IMG/VR virus record: IMGVR_UViG_3300029787_000126
Span: 1 to 39,406 of that record
From: a virus
Direction: 5' to 3' (one strand)
Length of the DNA: 39,406 nt
The position numbers were made by a program, and so were the translations under genes. This document shows positions 16,973-26,592 of this stretch, piece by piece (the first letter of the stretch is position 1; each line of letters opens with the position of its first letter). Under the pieces are notes generated by a model. It was not told the DNA's origin. It saw nothing but the letters and a program-made list of their open reading frames with translations, and searched no databases.

Positions 16973-19479
16973 TGGCCATTGATAAGTGCATTCAGTCTGT
17001 TCGCGATGCCATGCCCGATCTGGACGAAAAGCAAGCGGAAGAACTGCTGGCAGAAGTTGTCGATATTGTTGACACAATTAAATCAAACAAGGCAGAGCAA
17101 AAGGTAACGGATTTACAACGCGCCGTTGATGAGGCCATTCAGAACCGTGTGACAGATGCCGTTCGGGAAGCGGCAATTCTCAAACGCAACGCGGCCATTA
17201 ATTTTCGCGTCAGGTTGGCGTTTATTACCAAGTTAAATGCAACGCCTATTGAGGAAGTGCCCGTAATGCTGAACGCAATTATGGCGGGCAGATTGGGGAA
17301 AAGCCAATACAAGCAGAGTATTGAAAGCACTTCACGCGGACTAGCATCAATGGCTATGTCTGTATTTATGCGGACTGTTGAGGCTAACGGTGTTCCAAGA
17401 AGTGTGGCTATTGGATTTTTGCAACGCGCCAAGAGCGGCGAAAGTCTAGTTAAAGAAATGGACAGGATGGCAACAGCAGATGCAGAAAGTCCATTAAAAG
17501 GGTCTGGCGATCCCACAGCAGAAGCAGTGGCCAAAGCGATGGAAGCCACCAATGAGTTCTTGCGAAAACAGGGGAACAGAAGTGGTGCCGACATTGGGCG
17601 TATTATAGGGCGAATTGCCAAGCAATCTCATGACAAGACAAGGATTGCGAAAGCTGGGTTCGACACATGGTACAACGACATTTCCCCATTGTTGGACGAA
17701 GGACTCACGTTTGGGCGAAAAATGAGTGACGGGGAAAAAAGGGCGTTTCTTAAAAGCACATGGGAACACATTGTTCTTGGTAAGCGCACTGATATGATGG
17801 CCGATCTTGATGCGGCACCTGGGTTTACCGGCCCTGCTAATATGGGCAAGAAACTATCCCGCGCACGATCCCTGCACTTTAAGAAAGATGGGAAAAGCGC
17901 GTGGACATATATGCAAGCCTATGGTGACAGGCATATAGGCACAGCGTTTAGTAATCAGTTAGTTGGAATGTCGGACTCCGTTGCTGCGATGATGCACTTG
18001 GGGCCAAACCCGAAACATATGCTTTTGGGCAAAGATGGTTTTTTAACACTGGCCAAGAACAGGGCTATAGACGAAGGCAATGTTGCGGTTATTAATGAAT
18101 TGGAAGACCCTAATTATCTTTCGTCATTAAACTTTATGTATGACGAAGTAACGGGGCAAGGCAATGCGCTCCCAGGTTATGGGCAGTCGGGTTATTATAT
18201 TGCGCGAATAGCAAATTGGGCTAAGAACCTTACCTCATCGGCGCTGCTTGGTGGTACTACTCTCGCATCTATTGGTGACATAGGCACGGCATCGATACGC
18301 CTCAATGAAATTGGTATTCCGTTCTTTGAGGCGAACGCCTCTGTTCTTAGTGGCTTAATGCGGGGTCGTGGTTCGGGTGAAATACGCGAGGTAGCGGATA
18401 GCCTTGGCGTGGGCTTGGACTCACTAATGGCGGGCATACAGTCACGATGGCTTGGCAATGATGCAATTAACGGGCAAGGGGCACATTTTGTAAGTGGGCT
18501 AATGCGTATTACCGGCATGAACTGGATGAACGACAGCTTAAAAACAGCCGTCGGCATTAGTCTGTCCAACTTTATTGCCAAACAGGCGGGCAAGAAATTT
18601 GCCGATATAGATGTTTCGCTTCGTAGCGAAATGGAAGCCTACGGCCTGACGCCCGAAGATTTTGATTTAATGAACAGCGCAATGCGTGAAGTAGACGGCG
18701 TTAAATTCCACGACATAAGTGCCATTGATGATGTTGATGCTCAAATTCGTATCAACGGGTTCTTCACTGGATTTGCCAATAGCGCAATCTTGACGCCAGG
18801 AGCGCAAGCTAATGTTGCATCCCGTGGAATGCACAGACGGGGAACTGCAATAGGTGAATTAAGAAACTTGTTTATGCACCTTAAATCATTCTCCGTAACC
18901 TATGGCATGGAAATATTATCGCGTGGGTTTAGTAAAACAAATGAAGGCCACCGAACGGGAATGCTGGTCAAGATACTTATGACCTCAATGGTCTATGGTT
19001 ACATTGCATCGACATTAAAAGACCTGGCTAAAGGCAAGGAGCCGATCAACGTAGCTGAGAACCCAGGCAAAGTATTTTACCGAAGCCTCATGCAAGCGGG
19101 CGGTCTTGGGTTCTACGGCGATACGTTAATGGGCATGGTGGCTGGCGATGCGCGGTTTGGCGAGGGCGTTGCGGAAATTGCCGGTGGCCCCGTAATTGGC
19201 AATCTTAGCCGTGCGGCAAAAATACCAAAGATGCTTTTTGATGAAGATTTTGATAAGGCTGGCCAGACAGGATACCGCATAGCCAAGTCTATGCTTCCAG
19301 GCGCCAACATCTTTTATGCCCGCATGGCATTGGACTATCTGCTTTTTTGGAACATGAGCGAATACCTAAACCCTGGATGGGCGCGGAACTATGAACAGCG
19401 AATTAAAGACGAAACCGGCCAAGAATTTATGGATTTAGGCATCCCGCCATTTAGGCCGCCAACCGAAGCCGTGCGATAA
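16972..19479 (+). CDS. Large internal virion protein
   Basis: 835 residues from the ATG at 16972 (TGATG overlap, GGAGG upstream); an upstream TTG frame extension overlaps the previous gene and is not needed. The N-terminal 110 residues are helical and charged. The middle contains WAKNLTSSALLGGTTLASIG and IGTASIRLNEIG, and near 675-695 is a hydrophobic stretch (LVKILMTSMVYGYIASTL). I know similar proteins as the last internal protein before the fibre in BPP-1-like podoviruses. No lytic transglycosylase motif was found. Confidence 0.62.
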   Translation: MAIDKCIQSVRDAMPDLDEKQAEELLAEVVDIVDTIKSNKAEQKVTDLQRAVDEAIQNRVTDAVREAAILKRNAAINFRVRLAFITKLNATPIEEVPVMLNAIMAGRLGKSQYKQSIESTSRGLASMAMSVFMRTVEANGVPRSVAIGFLQRAKSGESLVKEMDRMATADAESPLKGSGDPTAEAVAKAMEATNEFLRKQGNRSGADIGRIIGRIAKQSHDKTRIAKAGFDTWYNDISPLLDEGLTFGRKMSDGEKRAFLKSTWEHIVLGKRTDMMADLDAAPGFTGPANMGKKLSRARSLHFKKDGKSAWTYMQAYGDRHIGTAFSNQLVGMSDSVAAMMHLGPNPKHMLLGKDGFLTLAKNRAIDEGNVAVINELEDPNYLSSLNFMYDEVTGQGNALPGYGQSGYYIARIANWAKNLTSSALLGGTTLASIGDIGTASIRLNEIGIPFFEANASVLSGLMRGRGSGEIREVADSLGVGLDSLMAGIQSRWLGNDAINGQGAHFVSGLMRITGMNWMNDSLKTAVGISLSNFIAKQAGKKFADIDVSLRSEMEAYGLTPEDFDLMNSAMREVDGVKFHDISAIDDVDAQIRINGFFTGFANSAILTPGAQANVASRGMHRRGTAIGELRNLFMHLKSFSVTYGMEILSRGFSKTNEGHRTGMLVKILMTSMVYGYIASTLKDLAKGKEPINVAENPGKVFYRSLMQAGGLGFYGDTLMGMVAGDARFGEGVAEIAGGPVIGNLSRAAKIPKMLFDEDFDKAGQTGYRIAKSMLPGANIFYARMALDYLLFWNMSEYLNPGWARNYEQRIKDETGQEFMDLGIPPFRPPTEAVR

Positions 19480-19491
19480 TGGAGTGACACT

Positions 19492-21270
19492 ATGACGGTA
19501 TCAACCACAACTACTTCCGTTAGCTATACGGGCAATGGATCAACAACAAGTTTTGCAGTTACTTTTCCATTTTTTGGATCAGGATCAACAGCAGAACTTG
19601 AAGTTGTTGAACGCACGATTGCGACAGGCGCGGAAGTCACGAAGTCTTATAGTACGCACTACACGGTGACGGGTGGCGATGGATCAACAGGCGCCGTTGT
19701 TGCTGGTTCCGCACCGGCTGACACGGTGCAGTGGCACATACGCCGCAAGACAACGACGACACAGACATCCAACTATGTCACCAATGACCCCTTCCCTGCC
19801 GACACATTGGAAGGCGACATTGACCGATTGGCTATGTCTGGCCAGGAGCGCGATGGTGACATCAGTCAGGCGTTTCGGTTTCCAGATACCTACACAGGTG
19901 GTGCATCTGTTACGATGCCAGAGCCTACGGCAAATAAATTGTTGCAGTGGAACTCAGATGGCGACGCACTTGCCAACGGGTCAGAGGTTGCGTTGCCAGC
20001 TTCACTAACGGCAAGCAACTTTCTTCAGGTCAATTCGGGAGCCACCAACTACGACATGAAGACGGCGGCACAGGTGTTCACCGCACTGCTTGCCACAGAA
20101 GGCAACGGCATGATTGCCCACGCTGGATCAGGTGCGGCAGAACCGCGCACGATCACTGGAACTAGCAACCAGATTACGCTTGTAAACGGAAATGGCGTAA
20201 GCGGAAATCCTACAATCAGTATTCCCGATGCGATTACCTTCACCGGCAAGACTGTCACGGGCGGCACATATAGCGGCATTACCTCAAGTTCGACAATGGC
20301 CGCAATGGGTACGGCAAACCTTAGTATTGCCAGCAAGCAATACGTTGACCAGGCGCTCGCCGGTATCCGCACCAGGCTCACGGTCAGGGCTGCGACAACG
20401 GCGAATATTGATCTAACTGCTGATTTGCAGAACGGGGATAGCTTAGATGGTCTAACAGGGGGCAGTGCTTTGTCTACGGGCGATGCGGTGCTTGTTAAAG
20501 ACCAATCGGACCAAAGTGAAAATGGTATTTACACGGTTGTTAGTTCCGGCACTGCCTCGCGGTCAACCGAAGCAGATACTTGGGATGAAATTGCTGGTCA
20601 ACTTATTTCAATCCAAGAGGGAACGGCAAACGCTGACGATCTCTATTTATGCACCGCAAACTCTGGGGGTACGCTTAATACTACGGCAATCACCTACACC
20701 AAAATTTACCCAGGAAGTGGCGGCACAGTTACAAACATCGCCACGGCTGGGCTGGCCAGTGGCGGTGCTATTACATCAACAGGCACAGTCACTGTTAGCA
20801 TTAACGGACAGTCGGCCCTTGGGGCCTCACCTGTCGCAGCAGATGAGTTTGCTATTTATGATGCCGACGCTACGGCCCACAAGAAGATTACAACGACACA
20901 GCTATTTGGCTCGACTGAATTAACAGCCACGGCAAGGGAATACACCAAGACGCAAAACTTTAATGCAACTGCCTTGGGTGATGGGGCCAACATAAGTTGG
21001 GATTTGTCGCAAAACCAAGTAGCGTCAGTCACGCTTGCCGGAAACAGAACGCTTGATGCACCAAGCAACCAAGTTGCAGGGGCCACATATATTCTCATCG
21101 TCAAACAGGATGGGACGGGCAGTCGAACACTGAACACAAGCGCGTCAGCTTACAAGTTTCCAGGCGGTACTGAGCCAACTCTTAGCACGGGTGCGAACGC
21201 CGTAGACATTTTGAGTTTTGTTTCAGACGGATCATCCATGTTCGGCGTAGCACAGTTGAACTTCAGCTAA
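19492..21270 (+). CDS. Tail fibre protein with T7 gp17-type attachment domain
   Basis: 592 residues, ATG at 19492 with GGAG upstream. The first 150 residues (VSYTGNGSTTSFAVTFPFFG ... YTVTGGDGSTGAVV ... IRRKTTTTQTSNYV, LEGDIDRLAMSGQERDGDIS) are the conserved N-terminal domain that anchors T7-type fibres to the tail. Then come Thr- and Ser-rich repeats and, at about 290-405, a module IRTRLTVRAATTANIDL ... GDAVLVKDQSDQSENGIYTV that is widespread in phage fibres. The C-terminus is beta-rich. It recognises the host or carries the next protein. Confidence 0.87.
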   Translation: MTVSTTTTSVSYTGNGSTTSFAVTFPFFGSGSTAELEVVERTIATGAEVTKSYSTHYTVTGGDGSTGAVVAGSAPADTVQWHIRRKTTTTQTSNYVTNDPFPADTLEGDIDRLAMSGQERDGDISQAFRFPDTYTGGASVTMPEPTANKLLQWNSDGDALANGSEVALPASLTASNFLQVNSGATNYDMKTAAQVFTALLATEGNGMIAHAGSGAAEPRTITGTSNQITLVNGNGVSGNPTISIPDAITFTGKTVTGGTYSGITSSSTMAAMGTANLSIASKQYVDQALAGIRTRLTVRAATTANIDLTADLQNGDSLDGLTGGSALSTGDAVLVKDQSDQSENGIYTVVSSGTASRSTEADTWDEIAGQLISIQEGTANADDLYLCTANSGGTLNTTAITYTKIYPGSGGTVTNIATAGLASGGAITSTGTVTVSINGQSALGASPVAADEFAIYDADATAHKKITTTQLFGSTELTATAREYTKTQNFNATALGDGANISWDLSQNQVASVTLAGNRTLDAPSNQVAGATYILIVKQDGTGSRTLNTSASAYKFPGGTEPTLSTGANAVDILSFVSDGSSMFGVAQLNFS

Positions 21271-24200
21271 TGTTTACATTTCCTTTCACCCACATGTCAT
21301 CTGCTGATGATGCATACTGTCCAGCAGGGGCGTTACTTCTTGATGGTTCTTCGGATTACCTCACGTTTAATACGGGTACACCATCAACGGCAGATAAATA
21401 TACCGTATCTATGTGGCTAAAACCTTTTGAATTATCTGATACTAGTAACGCTTTTCAAACCTTTTTTAGTAGCAATGTTGATGCTGCTGGTACTCCTGCC
21501 GACAACGCCGAACATTTTGGTTTCGATAGCGATGGAAAGCTAGTTCATATTCATGGAAATTTAACTTCAAGTTCAAGGGGTGTCAGTGGTTTTAAAACCA
21601 GTGCTGCCGTTTTCCGTGATCCGACAGCATGGGGGCATTTCGTTTGTTACCGAAGTGGGGCAACTACTCTGTATTTTTGGAACGGCTCCGCATTATCAAT
21701 GACCCAAACTACGGCGATGGATGCAGATACTGTCATCAACGGGTCAAGCGGATACGATATTGTAGTTGGTGGTTATGGCGTAGGTGAGTCAAGTTTTCAC
21801 GTTACGACTACACGTTTTGAGGGATACTTAGCTGATGTAATACTTTTAGATGGCGTAACTATATCAGATGCTAGCGATTTTGGTGAAACTAATTCATCAG
21901 GTATATGGGTGGCAAAAAACCCTAGTACAATAAGTTCCTTTAACACTAACGGTTTTTGGTTAGGTTTTAGTGACGGCTCACAAGTTGGTAAAGATAGCTC
22001 TGGACAAAATAATCATTTCACTCCAACAAGCATAGGTGCAAACAACATTGCTGTAGATGGCCCAGTAAATAGTACGACTAAAGAAGTAACTGTTCATCCT
22101 TGTATTGACCCATTAACTCTTAACGGCGGCACTCTAAGCAACAACAATCTTACATACGATGTAGGTGGTGGTTCAAATTATGGCCTTGGGAATTTTTATG
22201 TAAATAGTGGCAAGTATTACTGGGAGGTAATTCTTACTCACACAGGATTTACATTTGGTGTTGCTGGAGCAGGAACAACACACACTGGTAACGGTAACGG
22301 TTCGATTACTGCTATGTACGATGCAGCAAATGGTCAAAGTAAAGTAAATGGTTCAACTGCAAGTTACACACTAGCAGGGTCGCACAGTCCAGCAGACGGT
22401 CAACGTGGGCAAGTTAAATTAAATCTTACAGATAATGAAATTGAATTTGGAGTAAATAATAATTTTGGCCCAGCCCTTTCAATAACAGATACGGCATACA
22501 CCACTCATTTTGCTAGGAATAGTGGTGATAGTGCAGACGATGGTACAGCGGTTTTTGCCGCTGCGGATTGGACATACTCTTTACCAACAGGATACAGCGC
22601 ACTCACAAAAACTGTTACAGGAATTGGGAATACAACTCAGCTGGCTATATTAGACCCTGCTGCTGGCGGGATTTCAGATAGAAATTTACGGGTGTCGGGC
22701 ACTGGTTCTGGTGGAGAATATATGCATGGCACTTTGTTTATACCGGCTACTGGAGATTATTATTTTGAGGTGCAGGTCACGGGGAGGTCAGGCCCAGAAC
22801 TAGTTGTCGGCATTACAAAAGACGGTCAGACAAATACAAACTTTGGCGGTGTTGATTGGGCCCACTATTTATATAAAGACAACGGAAAGTTTGATGATAG
22901 CGGTTCACAAAGTAGCTATGGAGGTACATGGCAAAACGGCAACGAAAGGCTTGGTGTCAGGTTAAATAACGGTTCGCTATTCTTTTATCTGAACGGAACA
23001 ATTCAAAACAGCGGTACAGCAGCAAAAACAGGCATTACTGGAAACTACTCACTTTTTGCCTACGACAATGGAGCGTCCGGCAACGAATACACTTTTAAAA
23101 TCACCCCAGATCAATGGATCTACGCACCTGCTGGGGTGTCTTCATTTTCCACACAAAAACTTCCAGAGCCGACTGTTACTGATCCAAGTGCTTATTTTGG
23201 GACAATTTTATACTCAGGTAATTCCACTTCTGACACAAACAGAACGGGTCTTACTGATGCGTCAGGAGCGGCATGGACACCAGACTTTGCTTGGCTAAAA
23301 GGTAGAACTGGTGGAACTGCAACTCATAAACTTTATGACAGTGTTCGTGGTGCAGGGAATGAACTAAACCCCGATAGTACAAATGCACAAAGCACATATA
23401 CGGCTGGAATGTCAGCGTTTATTTCTGGTGGTATTACTGTCGGCAATGGAACAACAGGCTATAACGAATCAGGACGGACATTTGCCGTTTGGTGTTTAAA
23501 AGCTGGGGGAGCGCCTACTGCTACAAATTCTGCTGGTCAAACACCAACTAGCAATTCAAAATTTAAGGGCGGTGTAGCAGATAATAGCGCCTATGCTTCT
23601 GCTGGAATTTACCCTCTCAAGGCATCTATTGCAGCACATGGTGGGTTTTCAATTCTTCAATACACTGGAACAGGGTCTGCTGCGACTATTCCTCACGGCT
23701 TAGATTCCGCTCCTTCCTGTATCATAGTTAAAGAAACAAATAGTAGCTCGTATGGCTGGCAAGTTTATTTTGATGGCGTTGGAAATACGGCAAGTCTGTC
23801 TTTAGATGTAGGTGGTTCTATATCACCTAGTAGCACCTATTGGAATGATACTTCACCAACAGCAACTTTATTTACAGTCGGAACTTCTGTTGCAACGAAC
23901 AAAGACGAATCGACATACATTGCCTATTGTTTTGCAAAAACTCCTGGTCTTATTGGTATTGGTAAATTTAAAGGAAATAATTCTGCTGCTGGTCCGTATA
24001 TAATTGTTGATGATGGAGCTTCAGGATTTAAGCCAGCTTGGACAATGTTTAAAAAAACTGACGCATCTGGTAACTGGTTTATTCGTGATTCTGCAAGAAA
24101 TCCTTACAACCCAGTTAATCTTGAACTGTATTCTAATTCTACTGATGGAGATTACTCAGATGGTAATTCTGATGTAGATTTTGTGGGTAATGGTTTCGTC

Positions 24201-24299
24201 ATCAAAGGTGCGGCAGGAGGCTACAATTCATCTAATAATTCAATTGTATATTTGTCATTTGGAGAATCTTCATTTTCACTAAACAATCGGGCCAGATGA
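21270..24299 (+). CDS. Receptor-binding protein with LamG-like and SPRY-like modules
   Basis: 1009 residues; ATG at 21270 overlaps the previous stop (TAATG). About residues 20-260 form a LamG/concanavalin-like lectin module (LLLDGSSDYLTFNTGTPSTA ... YTVSMWLKP ... FEGYLADVILLDG). Two SPRY-like beta modules follow at about 275-450 (YYWEVILTHTGFTFGVAG) and 465-620 (YYFEVQVTGRSGPELVVGIT). About 635-1005 resembles DUF7483, a module of marine phage fibres. DNA here is AT-richer than the head genes (one 60-base line at 21841 has 21 G+C; the line at 4561 has 31), suggesting recent exchange. Likely binds host surface glycans. Confidence 0.75.
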   Translation: MFTFPFTHMSSADDAYCPAGALLLDGSSDYLTFNTGTPSTADKYTVSMWLKPFELSDTSNAFQTFFSSNVDAAGTPADNAEHFGFDSDGKLVHIHGNLTSSSRGVSGFKTSAAVFRDPTAWGHFVCYRSGATTLYFWNGSALSMTQTTAMDADTVINGSSGYDIVVGGYGVGESSFHVTTTRFEGYLADVILLDGVTISDASDFGETNSSGIWVAKNPSTISSFNTNGFWLGFSDGSQVGKDSSGQNNHFTPTSIGANNIAVDGPVNSTTKEVTVHPCIDPLTLNGGTLSNNNLTYDVGGGSNYGLGNFYVNSGKYYWEVILTHTGFTFGVAGAGTTHTGNGNGSITAMYDAANGQSKVNGSTASYTLAGSHSPADGQRGQVKLNLTDNEIEFGVNNNFGPALSITDTAYTTHFARNSGDSADDGTAVFAAADWTYSLPTGYSALTKTVTGIGNTTQLAILDPAAGGISDRNLRVSGTGSGGEYMHGTLFIPATGDYYFEVQVTGRSGPELVVGITKDGQTNTNFGGVDWAHYLYKDNGKFDDSGSQSSYGGTWQNGNERLGVRLNNGSLFFYLNGTIQNSGTAAKTGITGNYSLFAYDNGASGNEYTFKITPDQWIYAPAGVSSFSTQKLPEPTVTDPSAYFGTILYSGNSTSDTNRTGLTDASGAAWTPDFAWLKGRTGGTATHKLYDSVRGAGNELNPDSTNAQSTYTAGMSAFISGGITVGNGTTGYNESGRTFAVWCLKAGGAPTATNSAGQTPTSNSKFKGGVADNSAYASAGIYPLKASIAAHGGFSILQYTGTGSAATIPHGLDSAPSCIIVKETNSSSYGWQVYFDGVGNTASLSLDVGGSISPSSTYWNDTSPTATLFTVGTSVATNKDESTYIAYCFAKTPGLIGIGKFKGNNSAAGPYIIVDDGASGFKPAWTMFKKTDASGNWFIRDSARNPYNPVNLELYSNSTDGDYSDGNSDVDFVGNGFVIKGAAGGYNSSNNSIVYLSFGESSFSLNNRAR

Positions 24300-24300
24300 T

Positions 24301-24864
24301 ATGGACCCTGCAACCCTTGCCCTTGGCGTTGCGGCTTTCCAAGCGGCAAGGAAATCGATAACGGCAATTCGGGAAACGCTTAAGGAAGTTGACGGCGCGG
24401 CAAAAGACATCAGTAGTATTAGTCACCACATCAGTGATTTGTTTCATCATTCGCGTGAAGCAAACAAAGCTTACACAGCGCAAAAATCTCACAATGAGGC
24501 CATTGAAAAAGGCGAGGTGAAGCCATCTGAATCGTTGCAAGAATCAATTGACCTGATGATCCATCGTCAGGAAATGGCTGAGATGCTCAAAGACCTCGAA
24601 TACGAACTCAATAAATCTTTCCCCCAACCGCCTGACCAGCCAACCATGTGGCAGCAGATAAAGCGTGAGCAATCCAGGCTTCAGGCTTTAAAGATTAAAC
24701 AGAAGAGAGAGCGTGAGGCTCAGAAAATAGCAGACGATCTTGCATCAAAAGAGCGATGGAAAAAGATTGGTCAAGAAACTTTAAAATTTGGTGCGGTAAT
24801 CCTTGTCGTGCTTGGCATGACTTGGATGCTCATTACTGCTTACGACACGGGGCCAATACGATGA
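24301..24864 (+). CDS. MDPxTLA-type coiled-coil protein with C-terminal membrane segment
   Basis: 187 residues, ATG at 24301. Starts MDPATLALGVAAFQAARKSI, a start I recognise from a marine phage family lying between fibre and lysis genes. The middle is a charged coiled coil, and residues about 162-180 (FGAVILVVLGMTWMLITAY) are a C-terminal transmembrane helix. Function is not established; a role in lysis control or envelope contact is plausible. It overlaps the next gene as ATGA and begins a chain of six genes with 1- to 4-base overlaps. Confidence 0.7.
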   Translation: MDPATLALGVAAFQAARKSITAIRETLKEVDGAAKDISSISHHISDLFHHSREANKAYTAQKSHNEAIEKGEVKPSESLQESIDLMIHRQEMAEMLKDLEYELNKSFPQPPDQPTMWQQIKREQSRLQALKIKQKREREAQKIADDLASKERWKKIGQETLKFGAVILVVLGMTWMLITAYDTGPIR

Positions 24865-25205
24865 TGGATGGCGCGGTTGACATCAAACTGCTTGTCACTT
24901 TCGGCGGCATTATTGTCAGCATGGCTGGCGCTGCTGCTGTTGCAAAATCACAGATACAAAGATTAACCGAAATGCTTAAAGACATGGAAGGCAGAATGAG
25001 GGTCCACGATAATCGCACAGACCGCATTGAAAACACAGTTAATACAAATGAGCAACGCTTATCTGTGATTGCAAAGATGATGTCGCCAGAAGTCATGGAA
25101 AGACGGGCTAGAGAGAGCGCGACTGTCTTGGCTAGGCTCGAAGTCTTGGAGCGCACACAACATAAGATCGAAGGGCGTGTCGGATTAAACGGGGTTAAGA
25201 AATGA
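24861..25205 (+). CDS. Small membrane-anchored coiled-coil protein of the lysis region
   Basis: 114 residues from the ATG at 24861 (ATGA overlap). Residues 8-28 (IKLLVTFGGIIVSMAGAAAV) are an N-terminal transmembrane helix; the remainder is a charged coiled coil with RxHDNRTDRIEN and SVIAKMMSPEVMERRA. Topology resembles an inner-membrane spanin or a holin partner, but no lipoprotein partner with a lipobox was found, so a spanin pair is not shown. The name is left open. Confidence 0.65.
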   Translation: MMDGAVDIKLLVTFGGIIVSMAGAAAVAKSQIQRLTEMLKDMEGRMRVHDNRTDRIENTVNTNEQRLSVIAKMMSPEVMERRARESATVLARLEVLERTQHKIEGRVGLNGVKK

Positions 25206-25402
25206 AAATCTTATATCTCGTTGTCTTCATTATTATGAACGATGGCTCTTACGATGTTTTGGGAACGCCTGTAAAAAGCTGTCCGTCAAAATTAATGACA
25301 GAAGACCATTACAACTATCACCAGAAATTAGGCGCCTTTAAACAATGGGCGGCGTTTTGCACGACTGTAATTTTTTCTGTTCCAACGAAAAAGGAAACGT
25401 AA
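25202..25402 (+). CDS. Small protein of unknown function with hydrophobic N-terminus
   Basis: 66 residues, ATG at 25202 overlapping the previous stop (ATGA), with its own stop overlapping the next ATG (TAATG). The N-terminus MKILYLVVFIIM could be a short signal sequence or membrane anchor. Two cysteines (C27, C53) would suit a periplasmic disulfide. No family recognised. The two exact overlaps are the main evidence that it is translated. Confidence 0.6.
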   Translation: MKILYLVVFIIMNDGSYDVLGTPVKSCPSKLMTEDHYNYHQKLGAFKQWAAFCTTVIFSVPTKKET

Positions 25403-25851
25403 TGCTTTCATTACTAGGATCACTGCTAGGATTCGGCACCAGTTTTCTGCCAAAGGTCATGGATTATTTTCAAGACCGTTCTGACAAGGCACATGAACTA
25501 AAAGTTATGGACGTGCAGATACGCCAGCAGAAAGAATTGGCGGCACAAAAACTGGAAATGGTTAATGTTGAAGCTGACATAAGAGAGGTTGAGGCGTTAC
25601 AAAAATCCATGCAACCAACAGGCGTGACCTGGGTGGATGGGCTTCGCGGTTCCGTTAGGCCAGTGATTACCTACGCATTCTTTGGGCTATTTGTTTTTGT
25701 TGAAATATCGGCGTACCTCGCTCTTACAAATGCTGGGGTATCAGGGCTGGATGCGGTTAACGCCGTCTGGGACGAAGATACCAAAGCACTTTTTGCGGCG
25801 GTCATCGCTTTCTGGTTCGGTGGAAGGGCCATTAACAGAGCAAGAAAATGA
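25402..25851 (+). CDS. Putative holin (3-TM, gene-transfer-agent-like)
   Basis: 149 residues from the ATG at 25402. An N-terminal amphipathic part (MLSLLGSLLGFGTSFLPKVM), a charged coiled coil (residues 25-75), then WVDGLRGSVRPVITYAFFGL with a transmembrane helix and a second hydrophobic helix in TKALFAAVIAFWFGGRAI. The RPVITY and FWFGGRA signature occurs in marine phage proteins next to endolysins and resembles the 3-TM holin of gene transfer agents. It would permeabilise the inner membrane for the lysozyme encoded next (ATGA overlap). Assignment rests on topology and position. Confidence 0.6.
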   Translation: MLSLLGSLLGFGTSFLPKVMDYFQDRSDKAHELKVMDVQIRQQKELAAQKLEMVNVEADIREVEALQKSMQPTGVTWVDGLRGSVRPVITYAFFGLFVFVEISAYLALTNAGVSGLDAVNAVWDEDTKALFAAVIAFWFGGRAINRARK

Positions 25852-26291
25852 GGATCAACGCCATCGGGCTGCACCTTATAAAGACGTTTGAGGGCTTTCG
25901 CTCTGAACCGTATTTCTGTTCGGCAATGGTTGCCACCATTGGATTTGGTTCTACTTGGTCCTTTGATGGCAGTCGTGTCACCTTATCTCACCCCCCGATT
26001 AATGAAGCAGAGGCCGAAGAGTTACTTTTACGAGAGGTCGCTAACTGCGAACGTGCGGTTGACCGACTTATCAAAGTCAGACTAAATGAAAATGAACACT
26101 CTGCCCTGCAAAGTTTTGTATACAATTTAGGCAGCGGACGCCTTCAGTCGAGTACGTTAAGAAGAAAAATTAATCGGGGCGATATGATGGGTGCCGCTGA
26201 TGAGTTTCCAAAATGGCGACGCGCTGGCGGCAAGATTCTTAAAGGATTAGTCTTACGCCGCGCTGCCGAACGCAAACTGTTTCTTTCTTAA
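25848..26291 (+). CDS. Endolysin, GH24 lysozyme
   Basis: 147 residues, full-length T4/R-type muramidase cutting the peptidoglycan glycan chain. E15 (TFEGF) is the catalytic acid, followed at the family spacing by C24 and T30 (PYFCSAMVATIGFG), i.e. the Glu-8-Asp/Cys-5-Thr pattern with Cys in place of the usual Asp. IGFGST and the C-terminal LQSFVYNLGSGRLQSSTLRR also fit the family. There is no clear cleavable signal or SAR helix, so export depends on a holin, fitting the upstream membrane-protein gene. Confidence 0.9.
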   Translation: MRINAIGLHLIKTFEGFRSEPYFCSAMVATIGFGSTWSFDGSRVTLSHPPINEAEAEELLLREVANCERAVDRLIKVRLNENEHSALQSFVYNLGSGRLQSSTLRRKINRGDMMGAADEFPKWRRAGGKILKGLVLRRAAERKLFLS

Positions 26292-26461
26292 TGATCCCCG
26301 ATAAACTCATTGACTGCCCGTGGTGCGGACAAAGCACCCGCCTGGAACGGGTGCAGTCCCACTACGTCTGCACCTCATGCAAGCAGCCTTGTCTTGATTG
26401 TTGCGACGGCGAACAGGAATACGCACCAGAAGCTGAAGCAAAAGGCATTGGGTGCAAATAA
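26291..26461 (+). CDS. 56-residue zinc-ribbon protein
   Basis: ATG at 26291 overlaps the endolysin stop (TAATG). Product begins MIPDKLIDCPWCGQSTRLE. C9-x-x-C12 and C27-x-x-C30 (CTSC) give a two-knuckle zinc ribbon; extra cysteines at 34, 37 and 38 follow. It closes the late operon, and its last 100 bases face the end of the convergent leftward gene at 26362. Function unknown; such small ribbons often bind nucleic acid or act as structural modules. Confidence 0.75.
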   Translation: MIPDKLIDCPWCGQSTRLERVQSHYVCTSCKQPCLDCCDGEQEYAPEAEAKGIGCK

Positions 26462-26592
26462 ATATTCTGTCTGTTTGCAGACCTGATGACAGCCCAAGCG
26501 GTATCGATCAGGCTTGATGAAAACTTGTCAGGGTTTGTGATAACGCGCCTTGCGTTTCGCAACTCCCGCCGAATAGATTGACGGTCATTCAT
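26362..26592 (-). CDS. Small leftward protein of unknown function
   Basis: 76 residues from an ATG at 26592, overlapping the previous stop (TGATG). The N-terminal half (MNDRQSIRRELRNARRVITN, then FSSSLIDTAWAVIRSAN) looks like a genuine helical protein. The last third runs antisense over the zinc-ribbon gene and looks random, so the end is either a convergent overlap or decayed. No family recognised. Confidence 0.5.
   Translation of the reverse strand: MNDRQSIRRELRNARRVITNPDKFSSSLIDTAWAVIRSANRQNIYLHPMPFASASGAYSCSPSQQSRQGCLHEVQT

Noticed and set aside
19492-24299. Diversity-generating retroelement acting on the fibre genes, as in phage BPP-1
   Set aside because: No reverse transcriptase gene, no C-type lectin variable region and no template/variable repeat pair were seen, although the head genes resemble BPP-1.
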